Positions 1 through 8,922 of a DNA stretch of 64,000 bases are shown one piece after another. Within the stretch, counting starts at the first letter, position 1. Each line of letters starts with the position of its first letter. The DNA is taken from positions 796,191 to 860,190 of the forward strand of contig NZ_KB849176.1 in the NCBI RefSeq assembly GCF_000367925.1. The letters are read 5' to 3'. A program made the position numbers and the translations under genes. Below the pieces are notes generated by a model. The model saw only the letters and a program-made list of their open reading frames with translations, made no database searches and was not told where the DNA came from. Origin of the DNA: Acinetobacter bohemicus ANC 3994 (GTDB lineage Bacteria; Pseudomonadota; Gammaproteobacteria; Pseudomonadales; Moraxellaceae).

Positions 1-104
1 TCAGGCGACTGAAACACTTCTAAAGAAGGGGGATTAAATTCGGCAAATTGAGCAGAAATACGTGCAATCTTGGCATCAAGTTGTAACTGATAAGCTGAAG
101 TCAT
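1..104 (-). CDS. trmA: tRNA (uracil-5-)-methyltransferase, N-terminal fragment
   Basis: Partial gene: the ATG lies at 104 (reverse strand) and the frame runs off the window at base 1, leaving 34 codons. The translation starts MTSAYQLQLDAKIARISAQF and continues with EVFQSP, which matches the start of TrmA (E. coli TrmA has a similar run ending in PEVFRSP just before its MRAEFR motif). TrmA makes the thymine-54 methyl mark in the T-loop of tRNA using S-adenosylmethionine. The catalytic part is outside the window, so the name rests on a short N-terminal resemblance. It is transcribed in the same direction as putA, downstream of the putA terminator. Confidence 0.6.
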   Translation of the reverse strand, partial: MTSAYQLQLDAKIARISAQFAEFNPPSLEVFQSP

Positions 105-317
105 ATGCAGTAAAAATCACAAACACATTGAAAACAGGGATGGTAACAAAGTTTGCATAAGATGACTAAACTTATTCCCAATTAAGCAGTAGAAATATCG
201 TGTGAACAGGTGTTTTGCTTGAATCTTTAGTTGATCTTATTTATGAGCGTTAAAAGTACTTTTGCAACAGGCGGATCAAAACCAGCTTAATGCAGGTTGA
301 TCCATTTATAAAAAAAT
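105..317. other. trmA-putA intergenic region
   Basis: About 210 bp between the trmA start and the putA terminator. It must hold the trmA promoter, read leftwards. I see no convincing open frame, repeat or RNA gene in it. Confidence 0.4.
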
Positions 318-355
318 AGCCAAGTCAACGAGATTAGGGAGTAGTCGACTTGGCT
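318..355 (-). terminator. Rho-independent terminator of putA
   Basis: Inverted repeat AGCCAAGTCAAC (318-329) with GTCGACTTGGCT (344-355), 11 of 12 positions paired, 14-nt loop. On the minus strand it is followed by a run of seven T (positions 317-311 read backwards, after one A). It lies 44 bp past the putA stop. A smaller hairpin (ACATTTAG / CTAAATGT, about 369-392) sits between the putA stop and this one. Confidence 0.8.
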
Positions 356-398
356 GAAAAGGAAAAGACATTTAGTTATAGGGGCTAAATGTTAATTT

Positions 399-3300
399 TT
401 AGCTTTGCGTGAGTGTCATTAGGCTGGCATTTCCTCCCGCCGCTGCGGTATTAATACTGATCGCCCGTTCAATGACAAAGCGTTCTAAAGGAATGTCATG
501 ACTAAGTGGTTCTAAGTGCGTGACGCCAATAATCGCACCTTTACGGGCAGCAATTTTGCTTTGCAGCTTTTGTAGTTCCACTTTGGTTCCATGATGTAAC
601 ACTGCATCAAATTGATCCGTTTCAATATTTTGGATGATAGAGAAATTGCTCGCGATTTCTTTTGGCATTTTTTGCAAATATTTCAGCACGAAAGTATTTT
701 CTGCAAGCACCGTCGGTTGACTGCCTACCGCAAAAATTGCACACAATTGCTGGATCTGATCCTGCTCTTGATCGGCTAAAGAGAGGACACGTTTTCTCGG
801 CAACACCACATATTGATTACTCTCTCCTGTAGGGCCTTGTAATTCATAATGATGACCAGAACAGAACGCAGGGGATGGATTCAGTTTATATTGAGGGAAA
901 TTCTTTTCTGCCCACGTGTAAAAGATCTCATATAAAGGTTGATGTGCTGGCTGGGTTTTGGTGGCTTGAGTGGCAAAAGGGATGGCCAGTTTTTTTGCTG
1001 AACAGCTTTGCATTAAGCGGTAAAGATAAATTGGTCCACCGGCTTTAGGGCCTGTACCTGATAGACCTTCACCACCAAAAGGCTGAACTCCGACCACAGC
1101 ACCGACAATATTACGATTAATATATAAGTTGCCGACTTCTGCATGCGCAATCACGGTTTGAATCGTTTCATCAATACGGGTATGTAAGCCCATGGTTAAG
1201 CCATAACCTTTGGCATTAATGTGCTGAAGTAACTGTTCTAATTGGCCATATTTGTAACGGATGACATGCAAGACTGGACCAAAAACTTCGCGTTGCAAAT
1301 CATTTAAATTCGGTAGCTCAATCAAAGTCGGTGGAATAAATGTACCTTCGGCTAAGCTTGAATCGTGTTCAGGATTGAACATGAATTGATGCACTGGATG
1401 ACCTTTGGCACGCATTTGATCAATATGTTTTTGAATATTGTTTTGCGCCTCTAAATCAATGACTGGACCAATATCTGTTTTTAATAAGAATGGATTGCCA
1501 ACCCGTAGTTGTCGCATGGCACCTTTTAGCATGGTGATGACGCTATCGGCATTATCTTCTTGCACACATAAAACACGCAGCGCTGAACAGCGTTGACCAG
1601 CACTGTCATAAGCCGAGCTGACCACATCTAAAACCACTTGTTCAGTTAATGCCGAGGAGTCAACAATCATCGCATTTTGACCACCGGTTTCCGCAATTAA
1701 GGGAACAGATTGACCTGAGCTGCTTAGGCGCTGTGCAAGTGTTTTTTGTAAAATTTTGGCAACTTCAGTTGAGCCAGTAAACATGATGCCTTGAATACGA
1801 GCATCGCTACTTAATTGAGCGCCAACGGTTTCGCCTTGTCCTGGTAAAAGTTGTACGACATCGTTTGGAATGCCTGCTTGCCAGAGTATTTTGATTGCTT
1901 CTGCGGCAATGAGTGGGGTTTGTTCAGCAGGTTTTGCAATCACGGTATTACCTGCAACCAATGCAGCAGAAATTTGACCGGCAAAAATGGCTAAGGGGAA
2001 ATTCCACGGACTAATACATAACACCGTGCCCAGTGGTTCAATGATTGTATCATTTTCTAAATCAATGACCTGTGCTGCATAATAGCGTAGAAAATCGATT
2101 GCTTCGCGGACTTCTGCAATGGCGTTGGAATAGGTTTTACCACTTTCACGGCAGAGTAAAATCATCAGCTCGGGCAAACGTGATTGCATAATATCTGCTG
2201 CACGTTGCAAACAAGCCGCACGGGCATTTTTTGCTGTATTGCTCCATTCAGATTGTGCATTTACGGCATTTTCAAGTGCTTGATTCACTTGAGTTGCTGT
2301 GGCTTCTTGCACATGACCCACGATATCTGAATTACTTGCAGGATTAACAATGGCTAAACTTTGCAGGCTTTCATTCTGAGGGATATTTTCAATGCTTAAG
2401 TTTTTACCTAAGGCTTGGGCTTGCCATTGATGTTGATTTAACTTCTGCGCCGTTTGATTCAGTACAATTAAATCCTGATCATTGGCTAGGTCTAGACCGG
2501 CAGAATTGGGACGAAGATCGCCGTATAAGTCTTGTGCTAGAGGAATAGAGGGATGTTTTTGACCAATTTGTGTTTCTTTTTCGGCATTTTTCAGAATTTC
2601 GGTATGTGGATTTTCAATGAGATCACTAATTTCTAATGTTTTATCCGCAATACGATTGACGAAAGATGTATTGGCACCATTTTCTAGTAAACGTCGTACC
2701 AGATAAGCCAGTAGTGTTTCATGATTGCCCACAGGTGCATAAATACGACAAGGCACACCGAGTTTTTTATCTTGCTTTTTACCTACCACTTGTTCATACA
2801 GCGGTTCACCCATGCCATGTAAGCACTGGAACTCATATTGACCAACATAGTATTGCTTTGGATCTGCCAAATGGTAAATCGTTGCCAGTGTTTGCGCATT
2901 ATGCGTTGCGAATTGAGGATAAATTTGCTCGGGTGCTGCTAACAATTTTTTTGCACAGGCAATGTAAGACAAATCGGTGTGAACTTTACGTGTAAACACA
3001 GGATAGTCGTTCATTCCTTCAATTTGAGCTTTCTTAATTTCGCTATCCCAATATGCGCCTTTGACCAAGCGGATCATCAAGCGTTTTTGGCTACGTTTTG
3101 CTAAATCAACCACATAGTCGACCACGTAGAAACAGCGTTTTTGATAGGCTTGAATGACAAAGCCAATGCCTTTCCAGTCGGCAAGCGTCGGTTCAAAACA
3201 TAGGCGCTCTAGAAGTTCTAAAGAAATTTCTAAACGTTCAGATTCTTCTGCATCAACATTTAGCCCAATGTTGTATTGTTTTGCCAACTGCGCCAATTGA

Positions 3301-4175
3301 AGCACTTTTGGATAAAGCTCATGATGCACACGCTCAATTTGCGCACGTTGATAGCGCGGATGTAGCGCAGAAAGCTTGATTGAGATGCCCGGGCCATCGT
3401 AAACATCTTTGTCTTTTGATGCTTTACCAATCGCATGAATGGCATCGCTATAATCTTGATAATAGCGTTCAGCATCGTGTTCAGTCAGCGCGGCTTCACC
3501 CAACATATCATAAGAATAACGGAAGCCTTTATCTTCTAACGGTTCTGCATGTTCGAGTGCCTCTTGAATGGTTTCACCCGTCACAAACTGTTCGCCCATC
3601 ATACGCATAGCCACATCTACGGCTTTACGGATAATGCCGCGACCACTACGTGCTAAGAGACCCGTCAGTACACTTGATAAGCTATTTTCTTTAGGGGTTT
3701 CCATTAATTTGCCGGTAAGCATTAAGCCCCAAGCTGCGGCATTGACAAACATCAGGTTACTTTGACCGAGGTGTTCTTTCCAATTGCCTTGATTAATTTT
3801 GTCACGAATAAGCAGGTCACGGGTTGCACTGTCTGGAATCCGCAGTAAGGCTTCAGCCAAACACATCAGCGCAATGCCTTCTTGAGAGGACAATGAAAAT
3901 TCTTGTAATAAACCTTGAACGATACCTGCTTTACCCGCAGAGCTTTTACGCTCACGTAGTGTGTGCGCGAGGTTAAATGCGAGATCGTAAATACGTTGAT
4001 TTAATTCGGCAGAAATTTGACTATGTTCAAGCAGGTTTTCAACAGATTGAGGCTCGGCACGGCGCCAAGCAGTATTAATCTTAACTTCATAATCATTCTT
4101 TTCTTTGAATTCAGTCATATACTCAGAATGAGCTTTTTCTTCGCCGAAGCGGGTTTCTGTATCCATCATATTCAT
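399..4175 (-). CDS. putA: Bifunctional proline dehydrogenase / L-glutamate-gamma-semialdehyde dehydrogenase
   Basis: PutA oxidises proline to pyrroline-5-carboxylate with FAD and then to glutamate with NAD+, at the inner face of the membrane. The 1258-residue product has the proline dehydrogenase barrel at about 200-510 (GISIKLSALHPRY, RLMIRLVKGAYW, ATHNAQTLA) and an aldehyde dehydrogenase domain at about 600-1060 (SPWNFPLAIF, FTGSTEVAK, ETGGQNAMIV, catalytic Cys in GQRCSALR near 860), followed by a C-terminal domain of about 180 residues. E. coli PutA (1320 residues) begins with a ribbon-helix-helix DNA-binding domain; here no such domain is visible in the first 50 residues, so it probably cannot repress its own gene. 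The ATG at 4175 has AGGAC eight bases upstream. It is divergent from an Lrp-type regulator, and the proline importer putP lies just beyond that. Confidence 0.97.
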   Translation of the reverse strand: MNMMDTETRFGEEKAHSEYMTEFKEKNDYEVKINTAWRRAEPQSVENLLEHSQISAELNQRIYDLAFNLAHTLRERKSSAGKAGIVQGLLQEFSLSSQEGIALMCLAEALLRIPDSATRDLLIRDKINQGNWKEHLGQSNLMFVNAAAWGLMLTGKLMETPKENSLSSVLTGLLARSGRGIIRKAVDVAMRMMGEQFVTGETIQEALEHAEPLEDKGFRYSYDMLGEAALTEHDAERYYQDYSDAIHAIGKASKDKDVYDGPGISIKLSALHPRYQRAQIERVHHELYPKVLQLAQLAKQYNIGLNVDAEESERLEISLELLERLCFEPTLADWKGIGFVIQAYQKRCFYVVDYVVDLAKRSQKRLMIRLVKGAYWDSEIKKAQIEGMNDYPVFTRKVHTDLSYIACAKKLLAAPEQIYPQFATHNAQTLATIYHLADPKQYYVGQYEFQCLHGMGEPLYEQVVGKKQDKKLGVPCRIYAPVGNHETLLAYLVRRLLENGANTSFVNRIADKTLEISDLIENPHTEILKNAEKETQIGQKHPSIPLAQDLYGDLRPNSAGLDLANDQDLIVLNQTAQKLNQHQWQAQALGKNLSIENIPQNESLQSLAIVNPASNSDIVGHVQEATATQVNQALENAVNAQSEWSNTAKNARAACLQRAADIMQSRLPELMILLCRESGKTYSNAIAEVREAIDFLRYYAAQVIDLENDTIIEPLGTVLCISPWNFPLAIFAGQISAALVAGNTVIAKPAEQTPLIAAEAIKILWQAGIPNDVVQLLPGQGETVGAQLSSDARIQGIMFTGSTEVAKILQKTLAQRLSSSGQSVPLIAETGGQNAMIVDSSALTEQVVLDVVSSAYDSAGQRCSALRVLCVQEDNADSVITMLKGAMRQLRVGNPFLLKTDIGPVIDLEAQNNIQKHIDQMRAKGHPVHQFMFNPEHDSSLAEGTFIPPTLIELPNLNDLQREVFGPVLHVIRYKYGQLEQLLQHINAKGYGLTMGLHTRIDETIQTVIAHAEVGNLYINRNIVGAVVGVQPFGGEGLSGTGPKAGGPIYLYRLMQSCSAKKLAIPFATQATKTQPAHQPLYEIFYTWAEKNFPQYKLNPSPAFCSGHHYELQGPTGESNQYVVLPRKRVLSLADQEQDQIQQLCAIFAVGSQPTVLAENTFVLKYLQKMPKEIASNFSIIQNIETDQFDAVLHHGTKVELQKLQSKIAARKGAIIGVTHLEPLSHDIPLERFVIERAISINTAAAGGNASLMTLTQS

Positions 4176-4293
4176 GTCAACGTCCTGTAATGCTCAAATT
4201 TTTGTTGAGTGAAATACCTTATATAATTTATCATTACAGAAATAAGACCGAATAACTCACTATAATCTTGGTTCATTTTAGAGAATAATTCAG

Positions 4294-4785
4294 ATGACAA
4301 GCCCGATTTTTACATTGGACAGAACAGATATCAAAATTTTAGATATTCTGCAAAATGATGGTCGAATTTCAAATATAAAACTGGCCGAAATGGTTAATTT
4401 ATCCGCGACTGCTGCTTTGGCACGCGTGCAAAAATTGACGAAAGATGGCTTCATTTTGGGCTATGAAGCAAAGCTAAATCCTGAAATGCTAAATGCCAGT
4501 TTTGTGGTTTTTGTGGAAATTTTATTGGATAAAACCACACCGAATGTTTTAGAGGAATTTTCTGATGCAGTGATACAATATCCAGAAATTGTGGAATGTC
4601 ACATGATTAGTGGGGGTTTTGATTTTGTGGTGAAAATTCGCTGTGCCAATATGGAAGAGTTCCGTAGGATTTCGGGGCAGGTATTGTGGCAACTTCCGGG
4701 GGTAAAAGAGACCCGAAGTTATCCGGTGATGGAAGTGATTAAAGAAAGTTCTAAAATTCATCTGAAAAACAAACCACAAAAATAA
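4294..4785 (+). CDS. Lrp/AsnC-family transcriptional regulator, probable regulator of putA
   Basis: A 163-residue protein with an N-terminal winged helix-turn-helix (about 8-58, with LSATAALARVQKL as recognition region) and a C-terminal AsnC/RAM ligand-binding domain (about 75-150). Lrp-family proteins bind amino acids and assemble into octamers that bend promoter DNA. It is divergently transcribed from putA across 118 bp and is followed by the convergent putP gene. That placement, and the missing DNA-binding domain in PutA, suggest it controls proline catabolism, as Lrp-type PutR proteins do in other Proteobacteria. A TATAAT stands at 4261-4266, 28 bp before the start codon. The family call is firm; the target is inferred. 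Confidence 0.9.
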   Translation: MTSPIFTLDRTDIKILDILQNDGRISNIKLAEMVNLSATAALARVQKLTKDGFILGYEAKLNPEMLNASFVVFVEILLDKTTPNVLEEFSDAVIQYPEIVECHMISGGFDFVVKIRCANMEEFRRISGQVLWQLPGVKETRSYPVMEVIKESSKIHLKNKPQK

Positions 4786-4793
4786 AAACAATA

Positions 4794-4811
4794 AAGGGGC
4801 CTAAGCCCCTT
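4794..4811. terminator. Terminator between convergent lrp-type gene and putP
   Basis: Stem AAGGGGC / GCCCCTT with loop CTAA; the pairing extends by flanking A/T bases. It lies between two convergent genes and could serve both, although neither side has a long T run. Confidence 0.6.
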
Positions 4812-4852
4812 ATAAAGTTGGAAATTTATCTAAGCTTTAAGATGAAGGATGT

Positions 4853-6361
4853 TTACTTCTTCAATTCAGCCATTTCTTTTTTATACAACTCATCGGCTTG
4901 TTCAAAACGCTGGATCACTTCAGCAGGTGGCGCTTTTTCTAGTAAGCTGACCACGATGATGCTGATGAATGAAAGAATAAAACCGGGAATAATTTCATAG
5001 AGCCCAGTGCTCGCCATGGTGTTTTTCCACACAATAACGGTTACCGCACCGACAATAATTCCGACAATCGCGCCGTTTAAAGTCATCCGTTTCCAGAACA
5101 AAGATAAGATGATGAGTGGACCAAATGCAGCACCAAAACCTGCCCATGCATAAGCCACTAAGCCTAAAACCTTACTGTCAGGATTGCTTGCTAGAACAAT
5201 TGCTAGAACTGCAATCGCTAATACCATGAAACGACCAACCCAAACTAATTCCTTTTGTGAAGCATTTTTGCGTAGAAATGCTTTATATAAATCTTCAGTT
5301 AATGCGCTTGAACACACCAAAAGCTGACAGCTTAATGTACTCATTACCGCCGCTAAAATAGCAGCCAAAATAATGCCTGTAATCCATGGGTTGAACAAAA
5401 TTTTAGTCAATTCCATGAATACGGTTTCAGGATTGGCTGTCACGATTGCCGCATGTTCTGGGTGGATGTTGAAGTAAGCAATACCTAAGTAGCCAACAGC
5501 AACTGCACCGCTTAAGCAAAGAATCATCCATGTCATGCCAATGCGGCGTGCTGCTGGAATTGATTTAACAGAGTCTGCTGCCATAAAGCGGACAAGGATA
5601 TGTGGCTGACCAAAATAGCCTAAGCCCCATGCCATAGAAGATAAAATGGCGACCACACTTAAATCTGAGAGCAGGTTATGTGCCAGTGGGCGAACAGATT
5701 CAATGACCGTTGTCACTTGCTGCGCATTATCGCCAATGGCAATGTAAGTCATAATTGGCGCAAGCAGCAGGGCAAAAATCATTAATCCAGCTTGGAAGGT
5801 ATCGGTCCAACTGATTGCAAGAAAGCCACCAATACAAACATAGGTGATGGTCGCAATTGCGCCAATCCACAGTGCAGTGGTGTAATTCCAGCCAAAGAGG
5901 CTTTCAAACAGGCGTGCACCAGCAACCATGCCTGAAGCACAGTAAATTGCAAAGAAAATTAGAATGACGACTGCCGAAATAAGACGTAAAACACGCTTAC
6001 GATCACCAAAACGACTGGTGAAGTAATCTGGAAGCGTTAATGCATTATTTTGAATTTCGGTATGAACACGTAAACGACCTGCAACCAAGAACCAATTGAG
6101 CCATGCGCCAATAACCAGTCCTATGGCAATCCAAGCTTCAGATAAGCCTGAAAGATAGATTGCTCCGGGGAGACCCATCAAGAGCCAACCACTCATATCT
6201 GATGCACCGGCAGAAAGGGCGGTGACGACGCTGCCTAAACTACGGCCACCGAGAATGTAATCTGAAAAATCTGTCGTGGCTTTATAGGCATATAGCCCAA
6301 TTCCGACCATGGCAATGATATAAAAAATAAATGTGATTAATGTGGGGTTTAGTTGACTCAT
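4853..6361 (-). CDS. putP: Sodium/proline symporter PutP
   Basis: Inner-membrane transporter of the sodium:solute symporter family that brings proline into the cell with Na+. It has 502 residues, the same as E. coli PutP, and about 13 hydrophobic segments. Family motifs are visible: an early SAGASDMSGWLLMGLPGA stretch (about residues 50-67), ALTLPDYFTSRFGD and GFLAISWTDTFQAG. The ATG has AAGGA seven bases upstream. It is convergent with the Lrp-type regulator and near putA, consistent with a proline-use locus. A protein of this family could also carry a related solute, but the proximity to putA supports proline. Confidence 0.94.
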   Translation of the reverse strand: MSQLNPTLITFIFYIIAMVGIGLYAYKATTDFSDYILGGRSLGSVVTALSAGASDMSGWLLMGLPGAIYLSGLSEAWIAIGLVIGAWLNWFLVAGRLRVHTEIQNNALTLPDYFTSRFGDRKRVLRLISAVVILIFFAIYCASGMVAGARLFESLFGWNYTTALWIGAIATITYVCIGGFLAISWTDTFQAGLMIFALLLAPIMTYIAIGDNAQQVTTVIESVRPLAHNLLSDLSVVAILSSMAWGLGYFGQPHILVRFMAADSVKSIPAARRIGMTWMILCLSGAVAVGYLGIAYFNIHPEHAAIVTANPETVFMELTKILFNPWITGIILAAILAAVMSTLSCQLLVCSSALTEDLYKAFLRKNASQKELVWVGRFMVLAIAVLAIVLASNPDSKVLGLVAYAWAGFGAAFGPLIILSLFWKRMTLNGAIVGIIVGAVTVIVWKNTMASTGLYEIIPGFILSFISIIVVSLLEKAPPAEVIQRFEQADELYKKEMAELKK

Positions 6362-6810
6362 ACGCTCATCCTTATTTCCTTATAAATGCATCTGTGCAAT
6401 AAGATGAATTTTTATCCATATCCTGTAAGGAGCTGATTCAAGCACAGAATTAAAATTACGTTCCGTTACATTTCAGGGGGATTTAATAGCGAGTTATGTA
6501 GCGAAATGTATTTCTAGATACAATTGAAGAAAAGATTATAAAATGAATAAATGATAAACATGATGTTAAATGCCATTCCTCTTTTGGGCATATTTAATTA
6601 CTGTAAATTTAGAATCAGTCTAAAAGAGTCTTGCGTTTCATTTTTAATGAGAAAAATTGAATATAACCAACAATATTACACGTTGTTACAAACGCTACAA
6701 AGTGGCTGTACTTGATTATAGAGTATTGCTAAATAACGCTCTTTTTACTGTATTCAAAATAAAACAAAGGTTTAGGATTTCTTATATCGCACGGTTCTAG
6801 TGCATACAAT
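6362..6810. other. putP-aspA divergent intergenic region
   Basis: 449 bp of AT-rich DNA between divergent putP and aspA, so it should hold both promoters. An inverted pair, TACATTTC (about 6468) and GAAATGTA (about 6502), lies near the putP end and could be an operator. I see no gene-like frame. Confidence 0.5.
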
Positions 6811-8274
6811 GTGAGTATATTTAAAGTGTCTACGGTTCAACTCGATTATACAAGAATAGAGCGTGATTTATTAGGAGCGAAGGAAGTTCCAGCGGCATGC
6901 TATTACGGTATTCATACTTTACGTGCTTTAGAGAATTTTCAAATCTCTAATCAAAAAGTAGGAACTCATCCTCATTTTATTCGTGCTTTAGCACAAGTCA
7001 AAAAGGCTTCAGCGCAAACCAATTTGAAATTTAGCAAAATTTCTGAGCAAGTGAGTCAAGCCATACAATTTGCTTGTAATGAATTAATCGAGTTTCCAGA
7101 GCAATGGAGTACTGCTTTTCCCTTAGATGTTTATCAAGGTGGTGCGGGAACCTCGATTAATATGAACAGCAATGAAGTATTAGCAAATATTGCCTTAGAA
7201 CACTTAGGTTTTCAGAAAGGTCAATATGAACATATCCATCCGAATGATCATGTTAATAAATCGCAATCGACCAATGATGTCTATCCCACAGCTTTGCGTT
7301 TAGCGACTTATTATAGTTTGGATGATCTGTTAATTCAGATTCAAAAATTGATTGATACACTACATATAAAGGTTGCAGAGTTTCAGTTTGTTTTAAAAAT
7401 GGGGCGGACCCAATTACAAGATGCCGTTCCGATGACTTTGGGACAAGAATTTCGCGCTTTTGCGACGTTGTTAAAAGAAGATATACGTTTGATTCAGCGT
7501 ACACGTGAGTTTTTATTGGAAGTGAATTTAGGTGCGACAGCAATTGGCACAGGAATAAATACACCGAAGGGCTATGCGTATGAAGCGGTTCAAGCTTTAA
7601 GTAAAATTACTGGCTTGAATTTAATTGGCGCGGAAGACTATGTTGAAGCGACCAGTGACTGTGGTGTGTTTATTATTTTATCAAGCACGCTGAAACGCCT
7701 TGCCGTTAAACTTTCAAAAATCTGTAATGACTTACGCCTATTAAGTTCTGGGCCGCGTACCGGCTTAGCTGAAATACGTTTACCTGAATTACAAGCAGGC
7801 TCATCCATTATGCCTGCAAAAATTAATCCCGTGATTCCTGAAGTGGTCAACCAAATTGCATATAGAGTGATTGGCAATGATTTAACGGTGACACTGGCTG
7901 CGGAAGCAGGGCAATTACAGTTAAATGTCATGGAACCCGTCATTGCTATTGCAATTAATGAATCAATTGAATTACTCACACAAGCCGTTAAAAGCTTAGA
8001 TGATAAATGTATTCAAGGTATTCAAGCCAACGAACAAGTCTGTTATGACGCGGTCATGCGTAGTGTGGGCATTGTCACTTTATTAGACCCTATTTTAGGG
8101 CATGCGAAATGTGATGAAATTGGTAAGCAATGTATTGCTGAAAATAAAACCATTCAACAAGTGGTGTTAGAGCAAGCGTTACTGACTCAAGAGCAGCTAG
8201 ATGAAATCTTTTCGTTTAGTAATTTGGTTTCAGAAGTTACAGCAGTACACGAGTCGTTAGCACAGGTAAGCTAA
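6811..8274 (+). CDS. aspA: Aspartate ammonia-lyase
   Basis: Converts L-aspartate to fumarate and ammonia in the cytoplasm; member of the aspartase/fumarase superfamily. The 487-residue product carries the superfamily signature GSSIMPAKINPVIPEVVNQ (about 330-349), TNDVYPTALRLA and GRTQLQDAVPMTLGQEF, all of the aspartase type. The frame opens with GTG at 6811. No good ribosome binding site precedes it and the conserved part begins at about residue 12 (YTRIERDLLG), so the true start could be slightly downstream. It is divergent from putP and is followed by a strong terminator. Class II fumarase is an alternative for the family, but the sequence after the signature favours aspartase. Confidence 0.92.
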   Translation: MSIFKVSTVQLDYTRIERDLLGAKEVPAACYYGIHTLRALENFQISNQKVGTHPHFIRALAQVKKASAQTNLKFSKISEQVSQAIQFACNELIEFPEQWSTAFPLDVYQGGAGTSINMNSNEVLANIALEHLGFQKGQYEHIHPNDHVNKSQSTNDVYPTALRLATYYSLDDLLIQIQKLIDTLHIKVAEFQFVLKMGRTQLQDAVPMTLGQEFRAFATLLKEDIRLIQRTREFLLEVNLGATAIGTGINTPKGYAYEAVQALSKITGLNLIGAEDYVEATSDCGVFIILSSTLKRLAVKLSKICNDLRLLSSGPRTGLAEIRLPELQAGSSIMPAKINPVIPEVVNQIAYRVIGNDLTVTLAAEAGQLQLNVMEPVIAIAINESIELLTQAVKSLDDKCIQGIQANEQVCYDAVMRSVGIVTLLDPILGHAKCDEIGKQCIAENKTIQQVVLEQALLTQEQLDEIFSFSNLVSEVTAVHESLAQVS

Positions 8275-8321
8275 GTTTTGGATGCAACATCTAATTCTGT
8301 GAATAGCTATTAAGTGGTGAT

Positions 8322-8355
8322 AAAGGGTAGTGACTTTAGTCGCTGCCCTTTTTTA
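8322..8355 (+). terminator. Rho-independent terminator of aspA
   Basis: Stem AAAGGGTAGTGAC / GTCGCTGCCCTTT (two G-T pairs) with loop TTTA, then a T run. It starts 48 bp after the aspA stop. Confidence 0.85.
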
Positions 8356-8418
8356 TGAAAAATAGTCGTGCATAGACAGCAGCTCAGGTTAAAATAGGCC
8401 GGATTTTTAATATTTGTA

Positions 8419-8778
8419 ATGCTTATGTTGAATAAACTCGCTGGACTATTTAAAAGTTCAAAAGAATCCGCTGAACAACTGTTTTTACAGCAACAGAATA
8501 TTCAGTTTGACCAAGTGCAGGGTTATATCGTCGATGGTATTGTGGTCAATGAACTTTCAGAACGCTTGGCTTATTTTTCAAATCGGAAATTAAGTCATTT
8601 TGACGATTTAAAAAAACTATATTGCACTGCCATGATTATCAATGAAAAAATTGACCTTGAAATTGCCAATCAACGCTTTGTAGCACGTTTAGGCAATACT
8701 GAAGAAAATTTATTGCAACTGAAGCAGATTATTCAAAAGTTAAATGACTATTATCGACAGTTTTTGCGCGAAAAATAA
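8419..8778 (+). CDS. Hypothetical protein, 119 residues
   Basis: I do not recognise a named family. The product is small, mainly helical by eye, rich in Leu, Gln, Asn and Lys, with no signal peptide, membrane segment or cysteine pairs. The region from about residue 60 to the end (FDDLKKLYCTAMI to LNDYYRQFLREK) looks like amphipathic helices. The start could be the ATG at 8419 or the one at 8425 (MLNKLAGLFK); neither has a clear ribosome binding site. It lies between the aspA terminator and mfd, separated from mfd by 144 bp, so it is probably its own unit. Confidence 0.7.
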   Translation: MLMLNKLAGLFKSSKESAEQLFLQQQNIQFDQVQGYIVDGIVVNELSERLAYFSNRKLSHFDDLKKLYCTAMIINEKIDLEIANQRFVARLGNTEENLLQLKQIIQKLNDYYRQFLREK

Positions 8779-8922
8779 TGAAAAAATAAGCTTTGCGTAA
8801 ATGAGATCTTAAGCATCCAAAAGGATTTGGGTGAAAAATGGCGTCGGATATAAAAATAACTCAACCGAAAAATTACACATGCTAATATATTGCTTATGTG
8901 ATTTAGACCAAAAGCTATATAC

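Noticed and set aside
2666..2995. 109-codon open frame on the plus strand inside putA
   Set aside because: It is antisense to a well-conserved part of PutA and has no ribosome site or recognisable protein features.
6460..6515. TACATTTC / GAAATGTA pair as a defined operator of putP or aspA
   Set aside because: The arms are short (8 bp) and widely spaced in AT-rich DNA; it could be chance, so I mention it only in the intergenic entry.
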